The notes under the pieces: generated by a model
The model's database searches: none
The model's input: the letters and a program-made list of their open reading frames with translations, nothing else
Told to the model about the DNA's origin: nothing
Shown: positions 17,528 through 26,010 of the stretch, in pieces
How positions within the stretch are numbered: position 1 is the first letter of the stretch
Layout of the letters: each line of letters starts with the position of its first letter
Program-made: the position numbers and the translations under genes
DNA from: Microbacterium sp.
GTDB lineage: Bacteria; Actinomycetota; Actinomycetes; Actinomycetales; Microbacteriaceae
Direction of reading: 5' to 3'
Length of the DNA: 60,331 bases
NCBI RefSeq assembly: GCF_026393345.1
Contig: NZ_JAPLAI010000055.1
Span: 1 to 60,331, forward strand

Positions 17528-18559
17528 ATGGCCGTTACCGAGAACTTCGATCTCGCCCACGTCGGCGCGATCGAGCTGTTCACCCCGAAGTTCGAGGAGA
17601 GCCTGCACTTCTTCCGCGACATCTGCGCCATGCGTGAGGTGGCACGGATCGGCGACTCCGCGTACCTGCGCACCTGGGACGAGTACCAGGTGTACTCGCT
17701 CAAGCTCACCGCGAGCGACACCAACGGCGTCGGACGGACCCTCTTCCGCACGACGAGCGAAGAGGCGCTGCAGCGCCGCGTCGCCGCCATCGAGGCCCGC
17801 GGCCTCGGCCACGGCTGGCGCGAGCCCGAGGTGGGCGTCGGTCGCTCGTTCGAGTTCGAGGACCCGGACGGGCACCTCATGGCGCTGTACTTCGACACCG
17901 ACCACTACGTGCCGGACGACGAGGACCGCCCGGCCCTGAAGAACCAGGCCTCCGCCTACCCGGGGCGCGGCATCAACGCGCGTCGGCTCGACCACATCAA
18001 CTACCTCGCCAGCGACGTGGATGCGGCGGGCGAGTTCTGGCGCGATGTCATGATGTCGCGCGAGTCGGAGCGGGTGCGGCTGGACGACGGTCGTCACGGC
18101 GCCTGGTGGTTCCGCTTCCACCAGAAGTCGTACGACGTCGTGTACTCGGACGACTGGACCGGTGAGCGCGGACGGTTCCACCACTTCGCGTTCTCCCCCG
18201 ACTCGCGCGAGGACATCCTCAAGGCCGCCGATATCTGCCTCGAGAACGGCATCTACATCGAGTACGGACCGTACAAGCACGCGATCAACCAGACCTTCTT
18301 CCTCTACGTCTGGGAGCCGGGCGGCAACCGCATCGAGTTCGCCAACGCGCAGGCGCGCCTCATCCTCGACCCCGACTGGCCCGTGGTGGAGTGGAGCCAG
18401 GCCGAGCGGGCGAAGGGTCAGGCCTGGGGCATGAAGACCGTCGCCACCTTCCACACGCACGGCACCCCGTACGTGAAGGACCAGGCGGCGATCGACGCCG
18501 CCGCCCTCGCTGGCGTCCCCTACGTGCCCGCGGACGACTCCGCCGAGCCCGGCGAGTAA
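17528..18559 (+). CDS. Type I (VOC) extradiol ring-cleavage dioxygenase
   Basis: This 343-residue protein has two vicinal-oxygen-chelate domains as in catechol 2,3-dioxygenase. The iron ligands are visible in domain 2 as His156 (LDHINY), His218 or 219 (RFHHF) and Glu270 (GNRIEF), a 2-His-1-carboxylate site. The C-terminus QAWGMKTVATFHTHGTP matches XylE-like enzymes. It is the last gene of the galB-C-D operon, 32 bases after galD with GAGAGGA before the ATG. The downstream steps encoded here begin at oxalomesaconate, so the probable substrate is gallate or a close analogue cleaved at the 4,5 position. Known gallate and protocatechuate 4,5-dioxygenases are of the unrelated LigB type. Catechol or protocatechuate 2,3-cleavage is the alternative. 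Confidence 0.88.
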   Translation: MAVTENFDLAHVGAIELFTPKFEESLHFFRDICAMREVARIGDSAYLRTWDEYQVYSLKLTASDTNGVGRTLFRTTSEEALQRRVAAIEARGLGHGWREPEVGVGRSFEFEDPDGHLMALYFDTDHYVPDDEDRPALKNQASAYPGRGINARRLDHINYLASDVDAAGEFWRDVMMSRESERVRLDDGRHGAWWFRFHQKSYDVVYSDDWTGERGRFHHFAFSPDSREDILKAADICLENGIYIEYGPYKHAINQTFFLYVWEPGGNRIEFANAQARLILDPDWPVVEWSQAERAKGQAWGMKTVATFHTHGTPYVKDQAAIDAAALAGVPYVPADDSAEPGE

Positions 18560-18587
18560 TCCGCACCGCACGCCACCGTCACGCTGC

Positions 18588-18655
18588 CGAGACCACATCC
18601 GTTCGCCGAGACCACATCCGATCGGATGTGGTCTCGCGCGGCGGATGTGGTCTCG
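18588..18655. repeat. 68-bp palindromic repeat, family A copy 3 (perfect)
   Basis: All four half-motifs match: CGAGACCACATCCG at 18588-18601 and 18607-18620, its inverse at 18623-18636 and 18642-18655. The spacers are 5, 2 and 5 bases. It follows the dioxygenase stop and precedes the mobA promoter, so it may separate the two transcription units. Confidence 0.95.
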
Positions 18656-18680
18656 CTGCGTCCAGCCGGAACACCGGCGC

Positions 18681-18709
18681 TTGCATTAGTTGGGGTACTG
18701 AGCATATGG
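18681..18709 (+). promoter_or_regulatory. Probable promoter of the mobA-marR pair
   Basis: TTGCAT (18681-18686) and ATATGG (18704-18709) are separated by 17 bases and lie 43 bases before the hydroxylase ATG. The region between (AGTTGGGGTACT, ends AGT/ACT) could hold the MarR site, but the symmetry is weak. Confidence 0.5.
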
Positions 18710-18751
18710 TGGGCGCACACCAGCGTCGGATGACGATCGAGGGAGATCAGG

Positions 18752-20659
18752 ATGCAGTTCTACCGTGACGGATATCGGCCGGGCGACCCGGACATCCAGC
18801 TCCCCGCGCCCGAGGCGCTCACCCGGGGCACCGAGTTCCCCGCCGAGGTCGACGTGCTCATCGTCGGCACGGGCCCTGCCGGCACGGTGCTCGCGGCACA
18901 GCTTGCCGCGTTCCCCGGCATCTCCACGCGCATCATCGAGCGCCGCGGCGGCCCGCTGCTGGTCGGCCAGGCCGACGGGGTCGCGTGCCGCACGGTCGAG
19001 ATGTTCCACTCCTTCGGTCTCGCCGAGGCGCTTCTGCGCGAGGCGTACTGGGTCAACGAAGTGCGCTTCTGGGGCCCGTCCGAGTCGGACCGGTCGCAGA
19101 TCGTCCGCACCGGCTGGGTCGAGGACACCCCGGAGGGGCTCAGTGAGTTCCCGCACGTCATCGTCAACCAGGCGCGGATGCAGCAGTACCTGCTCGACCA
19201 CGCGGCGCGCTCATCGAGCAAGCTCGAAGTCGACTACGGCCTCGCGTTCGTCACCCTCACGGTCGGCGACGGCGAACACCCGGTCGAGGTGACCCTGCGC
19301 CACACCGAGGGCCCGCAGACGGGCGAGGAGTTCACCGTCCGCGCACGGTACGTCGTGGGCTGCGACGGCGCCCGCAGCAACGTGCGCCGCGCGATCGGCC
19401 ACCGGCTCGAGGGTGACGCGGCCAACCACGCCTGGGGCGTCATGGACGTCCTCGCCGTCACCGATTTCCCGGACTGGCGCACCAAGAACGTCATCCAGTC
19501 GGCCGGCAAGGGAAGCCTGCTGATGATCCCCCGCGAGGGCGGCAACATGGTGCGCTGCTACGTCGACCTCGGCGAGGTCGAGGCGGGCGACGCCGCGATC
19601 CGGAACACCAGCGTCCCGCAGCTCACCGCGGTGGCGAACGCGATCCTGCATCCGTATTCGATCGATGTGAAGTCCGTCGCCTGGTCCTCCGTGTACGAGG
19701 TGGGCCAGCGCCTCACCGACAGGTTCGACGACGTCCCCGACGACGACGCCACCGGGCGCCTGCCGCACGTGTTCATCGCGGGCGACGCCTGCCACACCCA
19801 CTCCGCCAAGGCCGGGCAGGGCATGAACGTGTCGATGCAGGATGCGTTCAACCTGGGCTGGAAGCTCGCCGCGGTGCTGGAGGGCCGCTCGGACGCCGCC
19901 CTGCTGCACAGCTACTCGGCGGAGCGGCAGAGCGTTGCGAAGGACCTCATCGAGTTCGACAAGTTCTGGTCGGCGTTCGTCGCCCAGCCCACGGTCGATC
20001 CTGCGCACCCGGAACTCGGCGGTGTGACGGCCGAGGCGATGCAGGCCGAGTTCGCCCGCCAGGGCCGCTACACCGCGGGCCTCGCCACGCGATACCGCCC
20101 GTCCGCCCTCACCGGCACGGACACGCATCAGGAGCTGGCCACCGGGTTCGAGGTCGGCACCCGGTTCCACGCCACGCCCGCGATCCGCGTCGCCGACGCG
20201 AAGCCGCTTCACCTCGGCCACGCCCACCGGGCGGATGGACGCTGGCGCATCTACGCCTTAGACGGCGTCGACGGCGGCCTGCGCGAGTTCGCCGACTGGC
20301 TGGGCACCGCACCCGAGTCCCCGGTGCAGCGGTTCCGTGCCGACGGAGCGGACCTGGATGCGGTCATCGACGTGCACGGCATCCTCCGTGGCACCCACCA
20401 CGGCGTCGACGTCACCGCCCTGCCGGAGATCCTCATCCCGCGCTCGGGCCCGCTCGGGCTGCAGGACTGGGAGAAGGTGTGGGCGAGCGATCCACGCAAC
20501 GACGTCTTCGCGGCCCGCGGCATCGCCGCATCCGGCGCCGTCGTGGTGGTGCGCCCCGACCAGTACGTCGCGCACGTGCTGCCGCTGAACGCACGCACCG
20601 AGCTGGCCGACTTCTTCGCCGGATTCCTCGTGGAGCAGGGCAGTACTGTGCTGAGGTGA
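18752..20659 (+). CDS. mobA: 3-hydroxybenzoate 4-monooxygenase-like flavoprotein (MobA family)
   Basis: This 635-residue FAD monooxygenase of the phenol hydroxylase subgroup has the FAD motif GTGPAG near residue 35, the GCDGARSNVR motif, GDACHTHSAKAGQGMN near residue 350 and a C-terminal thioredoxin-like domain. The length equals that of MobA of Comamonas (about 639), which turns 3-hydroxybenzoate into protocatechuate. The neighbouring marR gene parallels the known mobA/mobR pairing. GAGGGAGAT precedes the ATG. In this context a route from 3,5-dihydroxybenzoate or protocatechuate to gallate is also conceivable and would feed the adjacent ring-cleavage operon. That is inference. Confidence 0.87.
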   Translation: MQFYRDGYRPGDPDIQLPAPEALTRGTEFPAEVDVLIVGTGPAGTVLAAQLAAFPGISTRIIERRGGPLLVGQADGVACRTVEMFHSFGLAEALLREAYWVNEVRFWGPSESDRSQIVRTGWVEDTPEGLSEFPHVIVNQARMQQYLLDHAARSSSKLEVDYGLAFVTLTVGDGEHPVEVTLRHTEGPQTGEEFTVRARYVVGCDGARSNVRRAIGHRLEGDAANHAWGVMDVLAVTDFPDWRTKNVIQSAGKGSLLMIPREGGNMVRCYVDLGEVEAGDAAIRNTSVPQLTAVANAILHPYSIDVKSVAWSSVYEVGQRLTDRFDDVPDDDATGRLPHVFIAGDACHTHSAKAGQGMNVSMQDAFNLGWKLAAVLEGRSDAALLHSYSAERQSVAKDLIEFDKFWSAFVAQPTVDPAHPELGGVTAEAMQAEFARQGRYTAGLATRYRPSALTGTDTHQELATGFEVGTRFHATPAIRVADAKPLHLGHAHRADGRWRIYALDGVDGGLREFADWLGTAPESPVQRFRADGADLDAVIDVHGILRGTHHGVDVTALPEILIPRSGPLGLQDWEKVWASDPRNDVFAARGIAASGAVVVVRPDQYVAHVLPLNARTELADFFAGFLVEQGSTVLR

Positions 20660-21096
20660 CCGAATCGCCGCTCGAACAGGAACCGCAGCGCCACACCGGG
20701 TACCTCATCCGGCGCGCCCAGCAAGCGCACCTCGCGGCGTGGACCCGGATCGTGTCCACCGAGATCTCGAGCGTGCAGTACGCGATCCTCGTGACCCTCG
20801 ACCGGCTCGGTGAGGCCAGCCAGCGCGAACTCTGCGACGAGATCGACCTGGACCGGTCGACGATCGCGGACCTCGTGTCACGGATGGAGCGGCGGGACCT
20901 CATCGCGCGGCAGCGCTCCCGAGAGGATGCACGGCGCAACACCGTGACCCTCACCGATCATGGACGCGCGGAGCGGATCCGGCTCCGGCCCCTCGTGGCA
21001 CAGGTCGAGGACGCCCTCACCGGCGCCCTCACCCCGGACATGAGAACGGGCCTCCGGGAGGCGCTGCGCGCCGTGCTGCAGACCCGGGCCGAGTAG
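20656..21096 (+). CDS. MarR family regulator (MobR-like)
   Basis: This 146-residue protein has a central winged helix (QRELCDEIDLDRSTIADLV recognition region, wing with RSREDARRN) flanked by dimerisation helices. The GTG start at 20656 overlaps the stop of the hydroxylase gene (GTGA), so the two are co-translated. MobR of Comamonas is a MarR repressor of mobA released by 3-hydroxybenzoate. The same role is likely here but inferred. Confidence 0.9.
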   Translation: MTESPLEQEPQRHTGYLIRRAQQAHLAAWTRIVSTEISSVQYAILVTLDRLGEASQRELCDEIDLDRSTIADLVSRMERRDLIARQRSREDARRNTVTLTDHGRAERIRLRPLVAQVEDALTGALTPDMRTGLREALRAVLQTRAE

Positions 21097-21097
21097 G

Positions 21098-22210
21098 TCA
21101 GCCCCAGACGGCATCCGCGGTCTCGACGACCAGGCGGATCTTCGCCCACTGCTGGTCCTCGGTGAGCGCGTTGCCCTCCTCGGTGGACGCGAAGCCGCAC
21201 TGCGGGCTGAGAGCCAGCTGCGCGAGCGGGGCGAACTGCGCCGCCTCGTCGATACGGCGGCGCACGGTCTCGGCGTCCTCGAGCTCGCCCGTCTTCGTGG
21301 TGACCAGTCCCAGCACCACGACTTTCTCGCCCTTCGGCAGGAAGCGGAGCGGCTCGAACCCGCCCGCCCGGTCGGAGTCGTACTCGAGGAAGTAGCCGTC
21401 GTACGCGGTGTTGCCGAGCAGCTGTTCGGCGACGGGCTCGTAGCCCCCGGAAGAGATCCAGGTGGAGCGGAAATTGCCGCGACACACGTGGGTGGTGACG
21501 ACGAGGTCGGCGGGCTTGCCGTCCAGGATGCGGTTGAGCAGGGTGGCGTACCGCTCGGCGATGCCGTCGGTGTCGATGCCGCGCTCCCGTGCCTTGGCGA
21601 GCTCGGCCTCGGAGCAGAGGTACGCCCAGGCAGTGTCGTCGAACTGCAGGTAACGGGCACCGGCAGCGTAGAACGCGGCGAGTGCGTCGCGATAGGCCTG
21701 CACCAGGTCGTCGGTGATCGCGTCACGGCCGGAGTACACGGCGGGGTCGATGTTCTCCGGCTCCAGCCGGAAGTCGAGCACGGTGGGCGCCGGGATCGTG
21801 AACTTCACGGTCGCGCCGGTCCCGGCGGCGGCATCCTGCAACGCGCGGAAGTGGGTGAGGAACGGGTGGGTGCCGGAAAAGCCGATGGGCCCGGAGATGC
21901 GAAGGCCGCGGGGGCGGGTCTGCACGCCCTGGAACTGGATGCCGTGGTCGAGCTCGACGACGTCGACGCCATCGAGGAAGCCGAAGAAGTCGAAATGCCA
22001 CCAGGAGCGACGGAACTCGCCGTCGCTGACGACCCGCAGGCCCGCGTCGACCTGCTTCGCGACGAGGTCGGCGATGGCGGCGTCCTCGACGGCACGGAGC
22101 GCCTCGGCGTCGATCTCACCGTCGGCGAATCGACGGCGGGCATCGGCGAGGTCGGCGGGACGGAGGAAGCTACCGACGATGTCGGCGCGGAAGGGAGGGC
22201 GATCGGTCAC
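21098..22210 (-). CDS. MetE C-domain-like methyltransferase (5-methyl-THF to homocysteine type)
   Basis: This 370-residue protein corresponds to the catalytic C-terminal barrel of cobalamin-independent methionine synthase, without the N-terminal half (full MetE is about 750 residues). Zinc/homocysteine ligands are visible in THVCRGN (His and Cys), LEYDSD (Glu) and SPQCGFAS (Cys). The chosen GTG at 22210 has a TACCAT -10 box six bases upstream (22217-22222), so the mRNA is probably leaderless; the GGGAGG touching the codon is too close to act as a ribosome site. It is convergent with mobA-marR. The nearby O-demethylases generate 5-methyl-THF, so it may help discharge the methyl group. That link is inference; core-MetE proteins of this type are not well assigned. 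Confidence 0.83.
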   Translation of the reverse strand: MTDRPPFRADIVGSFLRPADLADARRRFADGEIDAEALRAVEDAAIADLVAKQVDAGLRVVSDGEFRRSWWHFDFFGFLDGVDVVELDHGIQFQGVQTRPRGLRISGPIGFSGTHPFLTHFRALQDAAAGTGATVKFTIPAPTVLDFRLEPENIDPAVYSGRDAITDDLVQAYRDALAAFYAAGARYLQFDDTAWAYLCSEAELAKARERGIDTDGIAERYATLLNRILDGKPADLVVTTHVCRGNFRSTWISSGGYEPVAEQLLGNTAYDGYFLEYDSDRAGGFEPLRFLPKGEKVVVLGLVTTKTGELEDAETVRRRIDEAAQFAPLAQLALSPQCGFASTEEGNALTEDQQWAKIRLVVETADAVWG

Positions 22211-22301
22211 CTCCCGATGGTATTCCGTCCGCTCGCGCAGGGCACCCCCGCCGTCACGGTGCGACACGCGGTCGCTGTGCAGGCGATGGCCCGGATGCGG
22301 C

Positions 22302-23222
22302 TCAGAACACGTACTCCATGAGTTCGACGCCGAGCACCCGGAAGGCGTCGTGCGCGCGCAGCCGGTGCGCGATCGAGAGGTCGTCGAATCCCACGAGGAG
22401 GGCGTACGAGACACCCGCACGGGGGCCGGCGAGGACGCCCGCCTCGGCACGGATGCCGCGCGCCCGGCCGGTCTTGTTCACGAACAGCAGACCGTGCTCA
22501 TCGTCGTCGTGCCCGAACGGGTCGAGCCCGGTGGCGGCGGCGACGAGCGACAGGTCCTGACCGAGGCTGAGCCACTCCGCGACCTGCGCACTGACGCCGG
22601 CGCTCACCGCATCCGCGTTGACCAGCGCGGCGAACAGGCGCGCATACTCCCGCGCCGAGCCCACCGCGACGTGCGGGGCGTCGTCCGGGCCGCGAAGGTC
22701 GCGGAAACTGTCCATCATGGCCGAGCGGCTGAGGCCGAGTGCGCCGATCCGGGCGCGGACCGCCGGCAGTCCCACCCGGGCGAGCAGCGCGTTGGTGGCA
22801 AGCGCGTCGCCGGCGGCCGCCGCCAGCACGGCCAGGTCCCGCAGCGGCAGTGCGGGCGCCGCCAGGTGCCGCCACAGACCCGACACCGTGACCGGCTCCA
22901 GGGCGCTGCGTTCCACGATCTCCAGCGGGTTCAGCGTGCCGGCCTCGAACTGTGCCGCCACCTCGATCAGCAGCGGCACCACCCCGAGCCCGGCGATCGG
23001 GACGCTGGTGAAGTCGTCCCCGGCGAGCACCTCGGTGCCGAGATCCAGGTCGTCGACCCGAACGGACACCTGCGCGCCAGAGGCGGCGAGCGCGTCCAGC
23101 GTCTTCAGCGTCGAGGTGAAAGACCGCCGCGAGGGCGCCGCACGGCGTGTCTGCCGGGTCCCGCCCGCACGACGCCGGACAGCAGCATCCGCCCCCCGCG
23201 TGGGCTCGGATGGCGTGGCCAC
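22302..23222 (-). CDS. Beta-lactamase-fold protein lacking catalytic residues
   Basis: This 306-residue protein is related to class A serine beta-lactamases. The KTG motif is present (NKTGRARG) and the fold is recognisable from VPLLIEVAAQFEAG and LATNALL. The active-site S-x-x-K is replaced by IAGLG just before VVPLLIEV, and the S-D-N loop reads GDA, so the nucleophile and general base appear lost. The N-terminus has an Arg-rich stretch and no clear signal peptide. The GTG start has AAGGA 7 bases upstream. A ligand-binding or regulatory role is possible; hydrolysis of beta-lactams is unlikely. Confidence 0.75.
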   Translation of the reverse strand: MATPSEPTRGADAAVRRRAGGTRQTRRAAPSRRSFTSTLKTLDALAASGAQVSVRVDDLDLGTEVLAGDDFTSVPIAGLGVVPLLIEVAAQFEAGTLNPLEIVERSALEPVTVSGLWRHLAAPALPLRDLAVLAAAAGDALATNALLARVGLPAVRARIGALGLSRSAMMDSFRDLRGPDDAPHVAVGSAREYARLFAALVNADAVSAGVSAQVAEWLSLGQDLSLVAAATGLDPFGHDDDEHGLLFVNKTGRARGIRAEAGVLAGPRAGVSYALLVGFDDLSIAHRLRAHDAFRVLGVELMEYVF

Positions 23223-23292
23223 GGCGAATCCTTCCGGTGGAAGTGGATGGAGGGTGCGGCGGCGACGTTACGCCGTCCGCATCACGACGGGG

Positions 23293-25260
23293 TTACCAGA
23301 TGGTGACGCGTGCCTCCGGCGCGAGCCACAGGGCGTCGCCTTCGGTCACATCGAACGCCTCGTAGAACGCGTCGATGTTGCGCACGATCTGATTGCAGCG
23401 GAACTCATTCGGCGAGTGCGGGTCGATCGTGAGGAGGCGAATGGTCTCGGCGTCGCGGCCCTTCTGCTGCCACACCTGCGCCCAGCTCAGCAGCAACCGC
23501 TGCACACCGGTGAGGCCGTCGATCACGGGGTCCTCGGCGCCGTCGAGCGAGAGCAGGTATGCCTTGAGCGCGATGCCGAGCCCGCCCAGGTCGCCGATGT
23601 TCTCGCCGATGGTGAGGGCGCCGTTGACGTGGTTCTCCGGCGGGAGGCCCAGCGGCACGAGGGTGTCGTACTGCGCGATGAGGTTCTTCGTGCGCTCTTC
23701 GAACGCCTCGCGGTCCGCATCCGTCCACCAGTCCCGGAGCGACCCGTCGCCGTCGAAGCGGCTGCCCTGGTCGTCGAAGCCGTGGCCGATCTCATGGCCG
23801 ATCACGGCGCCGATGCCGCCGTAATTCGCCGCCGCGTCCCGGTCCGCGTCGAAGAACGGGTACTGCAGGATCGCCGCGGGGAACACGATCTCGTTCATCA
23901 GCGGGTTGTAGTACGCGTTGACGGTCTGCGGCGTCATGTACCACTCGTCGCGGTCGATGGGCTGGCCGACCTTGCCGAGCTGGCGGTCGTGCTCGTGCAC
24001 GTGGGCACGGCGGACGTTGCCGACGAGGTCGGTCGCGTCGATCTCGAGACCGTCGTACTCGCGCCATTTCACCGGGTACCCGATCTTGGGCGTGAAGGCG
24101 TCGAGCTTCGCGAGCGCACGCTCCCGGGTCTCGGGGCTCATCCACTCCAGCGCGGAGATCGACTGCCGGTACGCCTCGATGACATGCGCGACCAGGTCGT
24201 CCATCTCCTCCTTGGCCTTGGCCGGGAAGTGACGCTCGACGTACACCTTGCCGATGGCCTCGCCGAGCGCGGCCTCAACGAGGCTGACGCCCCGCTTCCA
24301 CCGTTCGCGGTTGACCGGCACGCCGGTGAGCTGGGTGCCGTAGAACGAGAAGTTCTCGGCGACGAACTCGTCGGGCAGGAACGCGGCGGCGGCGTGCACG
24401 ATCTTGAAGCGCAGCCACGCCTTCCAGTCGTCCAGTCGCTCCTCGGTGAGCACGACGCCGAGCCCGGTGAGGAAGCTCGGCTGCGACACGACAACCTCGG
24501 CGAAGGCGTCCGGATGCTGCGGTGCGACGCCGTCGAGCCACGGCTGCAGGTCGACGCCGGTCTGGGCGACCACCTCGTCCCAGGTGGTCAGGTTGTAGGT
24601 GGCGACCGCGTCGCGACTGCGCACGTTGTCCCAGTGGTGGGTGGCCAGCTCCGTCTCGAGCGCGACGATGCGGTCGGCTGCGGCAGCCGGGTCGGCCACC
24701 CCGGCGAGGCCGAGGATGCGCTCGATGTGCGTGCGGTAGGCGACGCGGGTCTCCTGGAAGGACTCGAGTCGGTAGTACGACTCGTCGGGCAGGGTGAGGC
24801 CGGACTGGATGAGGAACGGCACATACCGCTGCGGGTTGCCGGGGTCGGGCTCGACGTAGAGGTCGATGATGCCGCCGACGCCGTCGCGTTCGAGCTCGCC
24901 GACGGTGCGCAGGAGCGCCGGGATCGAGTCGATCTCGTCGACCCGGGCGAGCTGCGGTTCGAGCGGTGCGGCACCCAGCGCGGCGATGCGCTCGGTGTCC
25001 ATGAAGCTCGCGAACAGGTCGCCGATCTTGCGGGTCTCGGTGCCCGGATCGGCCGCCTGGGACTCCTCGACGATCTGCTGCACGTGCTTCTCGGCCTGCT
25101 CGGCGAGCACGTGGAAGGACCCCCACCGCGCCTTGTCGTCGGGGATCTCGGTGCGCTCGATCCAGCTGCCGTTGACGTAACGGAAGAGGTCGTCCTGGGG
25201 GCGGATGGTGGTGCTCAGCTCGTCGAGCGCGAGACCGGAGGGACGGGGGGAAGCGGTCAT
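23293..25260 (-). CDS. M13 family zinc metallopeptidase (neprilysin-like)
   Basis: This 655-residue peptidase has the zinc motif HEIGHGFDD, the third ligand motif ENIGD (about 55 residues later) and a C-terminal TIW end typical of M13. NAYYNPLMNEIVFPAAILQ is the substrate-strand region. No signal peptide is visible, which is usual for actinobacterial PepO-like enzymes, so it is probably cytoplasmic oligopeptide degradation. A TATCCT -10 box (25268-25273) lies 7 bases before the ATG, which fits leaderless transcription. Confidence 0.95.
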   Translation of the reverse strand: MTASPRPSGLALDELSTTIRPQDDLFRYVNGSWIERTEIPDDKARWGSFHVLAEQAEKHVQQIVEESQAADPGTETRKIGDLFASFMDTERIAALGAAPLEPQLARVDEIDSIPALLRTVGELERDGVGGIIDLYVEPDPGNPQRYVPFLIQSGLTLPDESYYRLESFQETRVAYRTHIERILGLAGVADPAAAADRIVALETELATHHWDNVRSRDAVATYNLTTWDEVVAQTGVDLQPWLDGVAPQHPDAFAEVVVSQPSFLTGLGVVLTEERLDDWKAWLRFKIVHAAAAFLPDEFVAENFSFYGTQLTGVPVNRERWKRGVSLVEAALGEAIGKVYVERHFPAKAKEEMDDLVAHVIEAYRQSISALEWMSPETRERALAKLDAFTPKIGYPVKWREYDGLEIDATDLVGNVRRAHVHEHDRQLGKVGQPIDRDEWYMTPQTVNAYYNPLMNEIVFPAAILQYPFFDADRDAAANYGGIGAVIGHEIGHGFDDQGSRFDGDGSLRDWWTDADREAFEERTKNLIAQYDTLVPLGLPPENHVNGALTIGENIGDLGGLGIALKAYLLSLDGAEDPVIDGLTGVQRLLLSWAQVWQQKGRDAETIRLLTIDPHSPNEFRCNQIVRNIDAFYEAFDVTEGDALWLAPEARVTIW

Positions 25261-25390
25261 GGGGTCCAGGATATGACGCCGTTCCTGTGCTCGGACCGAC
25301 GGTGCGGAATGCGGGGGCGGGATGCGGCTGCGGATGTCGGTGCACCGGCGTAGCGTGCCGGTCATCCGTTGACCCTTCGAGGAGGACAGC

Positions 25391-25945
25391 ATGTCGACAC
25401 TGGACGGCCGGTCCGAGACCGCACTGCTCGTCGTGGATGTGCAGACCGGCGTGGTGGCCGAGGCCCACGACCGCGACGGGGTGGTCGCTCGCATCGCAGA
25501 ACTCGTCGACCGTGCCCGCCGGGAGCGGGTGCCGGTGGTGTGGGTGCAGCACGAGGACGAGGAGCTCGCGGCCGGCACGGCGGACTGGGAGATCGTCGCC
25601 GAGCTCGAGCCGGCGGACGAGGAGGACCGCGTACACAAGCGCCACGGCGACGCGTTCGAGGGGACGGACCTCGAGGAGGTTCTCGCCCGGCTGGCCGTCG
25701 ACCGCCTGGTGGTCGCGGGGGCCGAGACCGACGCCTGCATCCGGTCGACGATCCACGGCGCCTTCGCCCGTGGCTACGACACGGTGCTGGTCAGCGATGC
25801 GCACACCGCCGGCGATAAGACCGCCTGGGGTGCGCCGCCGGTGCCCGATGTCATCGCGCACACGAACCTCTACTGGAGCTTCCAGAGCGCGCCCGGAAAG
25901 ACGGCGGGCACCGCGACCGCCGCCGAGGTGCCGCTGCACGCCTGA
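25391..25945 (+). CDS. Isochorismatase-like cysteine hydrolase
   Basis: This 184-residue protein of the isochorismatase superfamily has the Asp in LLVVDVQ (near residue 17), a Lys in VHKRHGDAF and the catalytic Cys in ETDACIRST, giving the Asp-Lys-Cys triad. A strong GAGGAGGACAGC ribosome site precedes the ATG. A TAGCGT -10-like box lies about 30 bases upstream, so this gene has a normal leader, unlike its neighbours. The substrate is unknown; nicotinamidase-like or carbamoyl amide hydrolysis are family options. Confidence 0.88.
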   Translation: MSTLDGRSETALLVVDVQTGVVAEAHDRDGVVARIAELVDRARRERVPVVWVQHEDEELAAGTADWEIVAELEPADEEDRVHKRHGDAFEGTDLEEVLARLAVDRLVVAGAETDACIRSTIHGAFARGYDTVLVSDAHTAGDKTAWGAPPVPDVIAHTNLYWSFQSAPGKTAGTATAAEVPLHA

Positions 25946-26010
25946 GCGAGCGCCGCGGGACGAAACCCAGCGGGGCCGGGGTGTCGCCGGGGCGCCCTAA
26001 GGTCGTGTGC

